Shown piece by piece: positions 56,951 through 64,000 of a DNA stretch of 64,000 nucleotides. The DNA comes from Choanephora cucurbitarum (lineage: Eukaryota > Mucoromycota > Mucoromycetes > Mucorales > Choanephoraceae). Position numbers and translations under genes: made by a program. The stretch is from assembly GCA_025331435.1 (NCBI GenBank), contig JAIWNI010000085.1, forward strand, positions 1 to 64,000. Direction: 5' to 3'. The notes beneath the pieces are model-generated. The model worked only from the letters and a program-made list of their open reading frames with translations. It ran no database searches and was not told the origin of the DNA. The stretch's first letter is position 1; each line of letters begins with the position of its first letter.

Positions 56951-59900
56951 ATGCCACCACCACAAGGTTATTCTGTCAGCCAAGCCAATCGTACTATCAA
57001 CTCATTTTTCATGCCAGCCAAAAGGACTGAATCAACTTCTGGTAGTCCTAAAATAGCTGTCAAAAATGCTTTGAAAAGCAATAACTTGCCTACATCCAAC
57101 ATAACTGGACGGCTTTCTTCTATGACAAAAGCGTTGTCATCTAGCTCTAGAAGTAGCAGTACTGATACCTTAACGAAGGATTTGGCCAAAGCCCGAATTA
57201 TGGATTCAAATACAGCCATCAATAAATTTAATCTAAGTGACGATGAAGAAGAAGAGGAGGAGGATGACGACGATGATGATGACAATTCAGTTGATATCAA
57301 CATGAAGCGCGTTTTGAGAAAGAGAGGACCAGCAAAGAAAATGCAGATTTATTTCTTCTCTTCAGAGGATGAAGATGAAGATGATATTGTCCCGATGGAG
57401 TCTTCTCAGCTCAACCGAAAGAGACGGATTGTCTTGAGTGACGATGAAGGAAGCGATGACGATAAAGACACAAATGATGTTAGCTACATCGACAAGAACG
57501 AAAAAATCAACAGATCGTACAACAGCGCAAATCGAAGAGAAACGGTAGAGCGTCTGCAGAAAGTGTGTCCAAACAAGTCACTGGAAGAAATTGAAAGAGT
57601 ATTGATCGCAAAAGGCAGTGCAGTTGAGGCTTTGACTGCGCTTAATCAGGAAAACAGACAGGTCTTGACGGTTAGAAACAAGAGACGTAGGATGATTCAA
57701 GACAGTGATGATGATGTGGATACAGAAGAAGAAGAAAGTCGCAAGACACTATCGGATGCGCAAAAGGATCGACTTGTTCTCAAGTACTTTAACAACTGTA
57801 CATCCAAAGATCTACAAGATGTCACTGGCTGCAAACCTGAATATGCTGATAAGATCATCAATGAATTGAGACCCTTCCTAGACAGAGATGATTTAGAAGA
57901 GAAGCTAAGGAAGACAAAGGGTACAAGTCCCAAATATATCGATGCTTGTTCAGAGATGTTAGATGGTTATACCGCTGTAGACCAGATCATTGAACAAATT
58001 GAGAATGTCGGCTCTAGCCTTCGCAAAGTGTTAGATTATTGGGAGGACCAGACTGGAGAGGAACACGATGGCCTGCATATGGCTAGTATTGATCAAACTT
58101 TGACCAACAAAACTGCAGACCCAGAATACAGAAAGGCAACACGATACTGCGTAACCAAACAACCAGCATGTATCAATCCTAATCTTACTTTAAAAGATTA
58201 CCAAATTGTGGGTTTAAATTGGATGTTGCTTCTTTACGGCAAAGGTATCTCTGGTATTCTTGCTGACGAGATGGGTCTTGGTAAGACGGCTCAGGTGATT
58301 AGCTTTTTGGGTAGACTTCATGAAGTTGGTGAAAGTGGCCCTCATTTGATCATCGTTCCTTCTTCTACTATCGAGAACTGGATCCGTGAATTAGAACGAT
58401 TTTGTCCCAGCCTGGTGGTCCGCTTATACCATGGTAGTGTTGATGAACGAGCCGAACAGCGTATGTACTTGAGAGAAGAAAGAAAGCAAGGTGCATTCCA
58501 GGTGATCATCACTACCTATCAGTTGGCTGCAGGTAATCCAGATGACTGCAATTTCCTAAGAAAACTACGATGTGAATCTATGATACTGGATGAAGGCCAT
58601 ATGGTGAAGAACTGCCAAAGCTCGCGATACAAGAAATTAATGACCATCGATACCAAATTCCGTCTCTTGCTGACAGGCACACCTTTGCAGAACAACCTTC
58701 AGGAACTAGTATCTTTATTGACTTTTATCATGCCAGAGACGTTTGCTGAATGTGAAGATGAAATCCGATCGCTTTTTAAAATCCGAAATACAGCAGCCAA
58801 CAGCGATGACAAGAAGAACCAAGGAAAATCAAATGTTTCTAGTGTCCAGATGTTATCAAGAGAACGCATTTTGAGAGCAAAGAAGATGATGACACCTTTT
58901 GTTTTACGACGTAAAAAAGAAGATGTTCTCAAGGATTTACCTCAGAAGATTCAGAAGATTGAATACTGTGCAATGACAGAACGCCAAGAAGAACTCTACT
59001 CAGATATCATTTTAAAGAGCAAAAAGACATATCAAGAATCGGTCAAGGAAGAGCCTAAGAAAGAAAAGTCAGCAATGAGCGAACAATTTGAAAGCATGAG
59101 AAACATCGTTATTCATCTCAGAAAAGCAGTAGACCATCCACTTATGTTTAGAAAGATATATACAGACAGTATGCTTCGCGAGATGGCAAAAAAGCTCAAG
59201 AGTGATGTCAAGTATTGGGACTCTGTAGAAGAATACATATACGAAGATATGACAATAATGTCAGATTTCGAATTGAATTCTCTATGTAAAGAAGAAAGAG
59301 TAAGTTGAATGGTGATTTGTAGATTACAGTACTTATGTCTCTGAATTAGACTATCAAAAGTTACCAACTATCTAATAATGAATGGATGGACTCAGGAAAG
59401 ATTGATCAACTCAAGATGTTATTACCAAAGTTCAAGAGGGAAGGTAACAAGGTGCTGATTTTCAGTCAGTTCACCAAAATGCTTGATATTCTGGAGCTAG
59501 TGATGGTAACTTTGGGTGTGTCTTTTCTTCGACTTGATGGTGAAACCAAAGTTATGGAACGTCAAAACTTGATCGATGAATTCAATGAAAACCAAGATAT
59601 CGAGGTCTTTTTGCTAAGTACTAAAGCAGGTGGTTTCGGTATTAACTTGACATCAGCCAAGTAAGTTTTTGTTTCTCCAAATGGGGAAAAGAAAAAGATT
59701 TGACATATCATTTGTATAGTATTGTTATCTTGTATGATTTAGATTTTAATCCTCAAAACGATAGACAAGCTGAAGATCGTGCCCATCGTAAGTAGAATGA
59801 TGCCTTCTCAGTGTGCTATTGATTAACTTTCTTTTATCTTCATTACTGTAGGTGTTGGACAAACAAAAGATGTCACTATATACAAATTAATTACCAAAGA

Positions 59901-60087
59901 CTCTATAGAAGAACACATTCTCAAAATGGCTAATTTGAAGCTAAGTTTAGATAAGAATGTCTCATCAAAAGATGGCGAGGAGACTGTGGACGATTTAGAA
60001 GACACAAGTAACCAAAAACAAAGTCTACAAGCCATGATCAAGGAAGCCTTTGTTTTAGCTGATAGACGTCAAGCAAGACATGTATAA
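56951..60087 (+). CDS. FUN30: SNF2-family chromatin remodeller Fun30/SMARCAD1
   Basis: ATP-dependent nucleosome remodeller used in heterochromatin maintenance and DNA end resection. Exons 56951-59299, 59350-59660, 59720-59787 and 59852-60087 give 987 aa. The ATG at 56951 is the first in frame. The head contains NRTINSFFMPAKR, a PIP-box-like motif (see findings), then acidic runs. CUE-like ubiquitin-binding helices follow (ETVERLQKVCPNKSLEEIER). The helicase core has LKDYQIVGLNWMLLLYGKGI, the Walker A ILADEMGLGKTAQVI, the Walker B SMILDEGHMVKN (DEGH rather than DEAH), RLLLTGTPLQNNLQELVSLL, FSQFTKMLDILE, LLSTKAGGFGINLTSA and the R-finger region DRQAEDRAHRVGQTKDVTIY. DEGH and this head are family hallmarks. 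Confidence 0.92.
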
Positions 60088-62432
60088 TAAAATAGAGCTG
60101 TTACTAGAAGGCAACCATACTATCTTATATCTTTGAGTGCTATTTATTTTGAAGATAACAGTGTAAGTGAAATACTAAACTAAGACAAGAAGCAACTTAC
60201 TTTCGATATTTCTCAACACAAGTACCTATACCAAACCTTCATTATTGAGAGGTTTTTCTTAAATGCACTTAAAATGCTAGACAAATCGGCTCGGATGTGT
60301 TTAGGGCATTTCATTAAACCGCAGGTTTCTAAAGCTAATGAAAAAGAAGTATCGGTACTAGGCATTATGTCCATGCTTTATTTAGTTTGAGAGTACAATG
60401 CCACTCTACATAAATCAACACATATATTACTGAGATTTGAGTGCAACCACGTGATTATCATTGTTTAACTGTCTGTTATTGCACACTGTAAAGTTACAAA
60501 ACGAAAAACGCGTCGCACAAGTACACGCTGTTCTGTATGACTATACAAAGCAGCTTTCTTATTGTCACAGAGGGCAAGAAAGAAAGAAAGCTTTTCTGGT
60601 TTATTTTCATTTTCATTAAGTTTTTATAATAGTTCGGCGAGTTGTGTAGTTTAAGGAAAAGAGGAAGAGAGAGTCGGTTCTGTCTTTTGATGGCGTGTAG
60701 CTGAAGTAGTACGTTTATTAAGAATAGATCAACCGAAGTCGGCACTCTTTTTTACTTTCAAATGCCAAGACAAGAAGCAACTCTTCTCAAGAAACAAGAG
60801 AAAAAGAAAAAGAAGTAAAAGAGGGTAGTCGGCAAAACCAGCATTACGACTCTTTCTATCTCACCTACATAGACAAGAGCCAAAGAGACCCGATTGAAGC
60901 TATTGTCACCTACAACAATCTAAAGTCCCTCTGAGTAAAAAAATGGCGACACCTTCACCATATAAACAAGCACCTCAGATCTACAGAAGAGAAGGGGTTA
61001 GTAGGGGACAGATTGGGATAGAGCACTCGTGCATCAGCCAGTACATCGGAAGGTTGCCGTCCTTCTTTCAGCACAGCCTCTGCTAAAGCAGACAAAGAAA
61101 GAAAAGAGGGAAAATAAACCAGGCTGACATTATAACATGGGTAGATTCAAAGTCAGAGAAAGCCCGCTACTGAGACTAATTTTTTCTTAATGCAGCAGGC
61201 CTGTAAGCATGAGCCAATCAGACATTTTCAACCTGTGAGATAAGTCCTCCCCCTTTTTTATGACGAAAACCGCTGAGTAAAGAAACAGCTATGCCAACTC
61301 TAGGAACGAATCGCTTGCAAAGGAGCTTGAAACACGTTGACAAGAGACACAGGCACTGTATGTTTCGGAGGTAAGATTGCGCAATTGAAGAGATTTCTCT
61401 AATTGAACATACTTGCAAGCAATACCAAGGCTTGTCTTGAAGCGTACAACGTCTCTCTTAGCTTCTTTTTGGCCTTTCTAAAGCCTAGATGTTATCAGAA
61501 TTGCAAAGATTGATGATACCTAGCAATTGCTTTACTCTTATTTCGTATTTGACTGCAATCCAAAAGATGATAGTCTTCGACAAAGCGAAAAAAAGGTTGT
61601 AAATGTTCTAAAGATATATATTCACTTTTCTTTCATAACTGTATTGTGACTAGAGGCCTTGATGATACTAGCATGACTTCATTCAATGGTATATTTTTAT
61701 GCATAGTTTCGTCTGCGAGGCCAATTCGACTCAAAGTGTACAAAGGAGAGTTTAAACTTTAGGAGGCAAAAAATAAGCGCTGCCATTACACCTTAGCTAA
61801 ATCAATGAAGTATGAGTATATACAAAAAATATAATTGAATATAGGAGTAGCAGGATTTGGTGATTGAGAAATACTCTTTAACTCAAACAAACAATCATCT
61901 CGCGTAGAACTATATACACTTTATAATCTTATGTATGGCAGAGGAACAAGGAAACCAAAAGAACCAAGTAACAGGAATGCATCTCTTGAGCTGAACAAAT
62001 ATTAGTATCGGAAAGGCCTGCAACATGTATTATATATAACACAAGATCACCGCCTGAAATGAACCTGATTAAAGAAAATATAGGTCTTAACTGAGTTTTT
62101 AAAATTAAAGGGGAGCTTAGCTGTCAAAAGAATCTACTTAAATGCTGAAATAAGCATGAGATCGGTGGTTGAATAACCAGCCGGTTCGCTGCTTAGAAGG
62201 CACAAATGATAACTTATAAAACGCTAGTTATATCTAAGACTTTTGGGCAGAATAAAGGTTGAGTTTATTCAATTAAAATATGAAGGTATTTATATGTTTT
62301 CTGAGTACTGTTCATGTCAGATATAGAAAGTTCTACAATTCAACTAGAAGGAAGTTTCTAGTAACGATCAAAGGTTTCCTTGAAACCAATCAGGAAGAGA
62401 CAATTGAATACCAGATTCAGACTCGCAACAAT
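60088..62432. other. Gene-free 2.3 kb before the retrotransposon
   Basis: No exon series. A 47-codon frame at 60943-61086 (MATPSPYKQAPQIYRREG) looks mildly protein-like but is isolated. A palindrome CAACAATTGTTG straddles the LTR junction at about 62427-62438. Confidence 0.45.
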
Positions 62433-62744
62433 TGTTGTAAGCAGTCCCTCAGCCAGATAAAAACTCAAATTCCTTCCAGAATTTAAATAGTTGTACCAAT
62501 TCAAGAAATAATATACACTCTCAAAGTTGTTATTTGTTTGTGAAGTCATGTATGTCGTCTGTACTACGCCACTTCCATATAAAATATAATTGTTTCCAAT
62601 AATAATAAAAATCATCTTTATCATTCCAAAAATTCACATTTATACTTTGAGCCTTGAAAGAGATAAACTGATATCTATAGTCAAGAAAAGTGTAGTATTG
62701 CAGAATTTCGGAGTTCAATAAGGTATAAAAGACACCCTACAACA
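62433..62744 (+). repeat. 5' long terminal repeat
   Basis: A 312-bp segment bounded by a perfect 7-nt inverted repeat, TGTTGTA at 62433-62439 and TACAACA at 62738-62744, with the usual TG...CA ends. It is followed at once by a primer-binding-site-like sequence. A TATAAAA lies at 62724-62730, unusually close to the LTR end. The matching 3' LTR is outside the window, so the left edge is inferred from the terminal repeat alone. Confidence 0.65.
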
Positions 62745-62766
62745 ATTGGTGGAGAAGCTGGGCGCC
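62745..62766 (+). other. Putative primer-binding site
   Basis: Directly after the LTR, ATTGGTGGAGAAGCTGGGCG begins with the TGG that pairs with the CCA end of a tRNA. The specific tRNA cannot be named from here. Confidence 0.55.
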
Positions 62767-62914
62767 TTATTTGAACACATCGCTGATAAGATCAATAAGT
62801 TTTATTATATCTATAGTCAAGAATCAAAGTACAAAAACCAAAGAAAAATAAGGCAAAATTAGCAGAAAAAAATCTAAAAACACTCAAAAACCTACAAATC
62901 ACCAAAAGAAAGAT

Positions 62915-63961
62915 ATGAGCACAATTACCCCCATAATTGCTGCTGAAGTGAATCTCAAAGCACCTCCTACGTTCTCTGGATCCGGAAGGCAACAAGATCC
63001 TATCAAGTTCCTAGATGACTTCCACAAGGTCTGCAGGTGGAATAATTGGATTGATGAAAAGAGAAAGAAAGAAATCTTTTTGTTAAGCTTGGAAGGAGCC
63101 GCTGACCGCTGGGTGACTAATCTCAAAGCTAAAGATGAAACAAAGTTTGCAGAAATGTCCTTTGATAATGAGGCTTTAAACTCATTAATAAGTGCATTCA
63201 AAAAGAAGTTTGTCACTGACTACTGGAAAGAAGTTTATCTTAAACAATATGAAGAATATAGACAATCTTTGAATGAAACTCCTCTAGAATACCTAGAAAC
63301 CAAGTGCTATCTTTTACAAAAAGCTAATCTATCTAAAGAAGAGAAGCCTGTAAAACAACAGATAAGAGACATCCTTAACGGTCTTGTCCCCCAAGTTTAT
63401 CAATTTTGTGACCAAGCGATCAAAGATCCGTATCGCCAAGACATTAAAGAAAGCCTGAAAACCATAGGCGGGTTAGAGACCATCTTTGCTTGGGCAGAGG
63501 AATGTTTGTATACTACGTATAATACTATCGCTTACAAGGCTGAGCATGTTGCGCCAGTGGCACAGCCTCAAGTTGTGAGAAGCACTCAACCTGTGTATAA
63601 TGTGGTACAAAGGAATGACCCTACTTTGAAACAAACAAACAAAGAACCGGACCAATTTACTAGGATGCAAAAACAAATATCTGAATCACTTGACGTATTA
63701 CACAATGACATGGCGTTAATCAAAGACAGGATTACACATCTTGAAAAGGCAGCTAATAACAAGGTTATCAAGTGTGCGAACTGTAATGAAGAAGGACATT
63801 ACAAGAAAGTGTGTCCTAACCCGTGTAAATACTGCCATACTAAGGATCACAAACCTTATGAATGCCCTAAGTTCAAGCGAAGAAATGGTGACAGAATGAA
63901 TGATGTGAACTGCGTTGATACTGAAGAGGATTTTCTCGCGGGCTCCCCTATCACGAATTAG
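62915..63961 (+). CDS. gag: Retrotransposon Gag polyprotein
   Basis: Structural protein of the intracellular virus-like particle. 348 aa, intact. The retrotransposon Gag capsid domain spans about residues 15-200 (PPTFSGSGRQQDPIKFLDDF, LSLEGAADRWVTNL, LISAFKKKFVTDYW, QYEEYRQSLNETPLEYL). A coiled-coil stretch follows (DMALIKDRITHLEKA). The nucleocapsid has two CCHC knuckles, CANCNEEGHYKKVC and CKYCHTKDHKPYEC. The frame stops at 63961, so Pol must come by frameshift, readthrough or separate initiation beyond the window. Confidence 0.9.
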   Translation: MSTITPIIAAEVNLKAPPTFSGSGRQQDPIKFLDDFHKVCRWNNWIDEKRKKEIFLLSLEGAADRWVTNLKAKDETKFAEMSFDNEALNSLISAFKKKFVTDYWKEVYLKQYEEYRQSLNETPLEYLETKCYLLQKANLSKEEKPVKQQIRDILNGLVPQVYQFCDQAIKDPYRQDIKESLKTIGGLETIFAWAEECLYTTYNTIAYKAEHVAPVAQPQVVRSTQPVYNVVQRNDPTLKQTNKEPDQFTRMQKQISESLDVLHNDMALIKDRITHLEKAANNKVIKCANCNEEGHYKKVCPNPCKYCHTKDHKPYECPKFKRRNGDRMNDVNCVDTEEDFLAGSPITN

Positions 63962-64000
63962 GCAAGGAGGAGCCTTCAGAATATGAAAGTCCTAGTAATG

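Larger units (their letters stand above)
62433..64000 (+). mobile_element. LTR retrotransposon, Ty3/Gypsy-like, 5' portion
   Basis: A 5' LTR, a tRNA primer-binding-site region, an untranslated leader and a complete gag are present in order. The window ends just after gag, so protease, reverse transcriptase, integrase and the 3' LTR are not visible. Gag shape and the TGTTGTA/TACAACA ends favour Ty3/Gypsy over Copia. The open gag suggests a young element. Confidence 0.8.

Noticed and set aside
60943..61086. 47-codon frame starting MATPSPYKQ
   Set aside because: Isolated and short; its protein-like look is not enough without a promoter, homologue or transcript.

Overview
This looks like nuclear DNA of an early-diverging filamentous fungus, most likely Mucoromycota (Mucorales). 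That is an inference: the DNA is AT-rich, the genes are split by many short GT-AG introns (mostly about 45-100 bp), the proteins are fungal (hexokinase, Zn2Cys6 factor, FTR1/FET3 iron uptake, Fun30, exportin-1), and there is a Ty3/Gypsy-type retrotransposon. I rebuilt exons by hand from splice signals, reading frame and family conservation. No alignment or transcript data were available.

Layout. 0.5-5.2 kb: a PHD+JmjC histone demethylase (-), a LEA-like mitochondrial stress protein (+) and the ribosome-assembly factor TSR4/PDCD2 (-). 6.0-15 kb: a small membrane protein with a possible decayed relative downstream, LSM1, a 60-aa Cys protein, a family-16 lysine methyltransferase, a Zn2Cys6 factor, and ERH, whose first coding exon is only the ATG. 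15.1-22.9 kb: exportin-1 (12 exons), phocein/MOB4, ribosomal protein eL18 and a SET/NAP1-family histone chaperone. 23-31.5 kb: a gene-poor stretch, a secreted Gly/Asn/His-repeat protein, 6-phosphogluconolactonase, and an SR protein with one RRM, two zinc knuckles and several micro-exons. 31.5-38.2 kb: trimethyllysine dioxygenase (carnitine synthesis), a membrane-anchored class 3 lipase, and an 853-aa protein with three RRMs and MLLE-like domains, resembling the endosomal mRNA carrier Rrm4 of Ustilago.

38.2-45.6 kb is nearly gene-free. It holds an unrecognised exon-like remnant next to a nested inverted repeat. 45.6-49.1 kb is a divergent FTR1-FET3 pair (reductive high-affinity iron uptake). 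Their shared promoter carries a perfect 15-nt inverted repeat in which each arm contains the ATCWGATAA sequence bound by iron-sensing GATA repressors. 49.8-60.1 kb: a divergent hexokinase, a WDR44-like WD40 protein and a Fun30/SMARCAD1 remodeller. The right edge (62.4 kb onward) is the 5' part of an LTR retrotransposon with an intact gag, cut off by the window end.

Most genes are unrelated housekeeping genes. The only clear functional pair is FTR1/FET3. RNA biology is notably well represented (LSM1, ERH, two-knuckle SR protein, Rrm4-like protein, TSR4, eL18), but the sequence gives no evidence that these are co-regulated.
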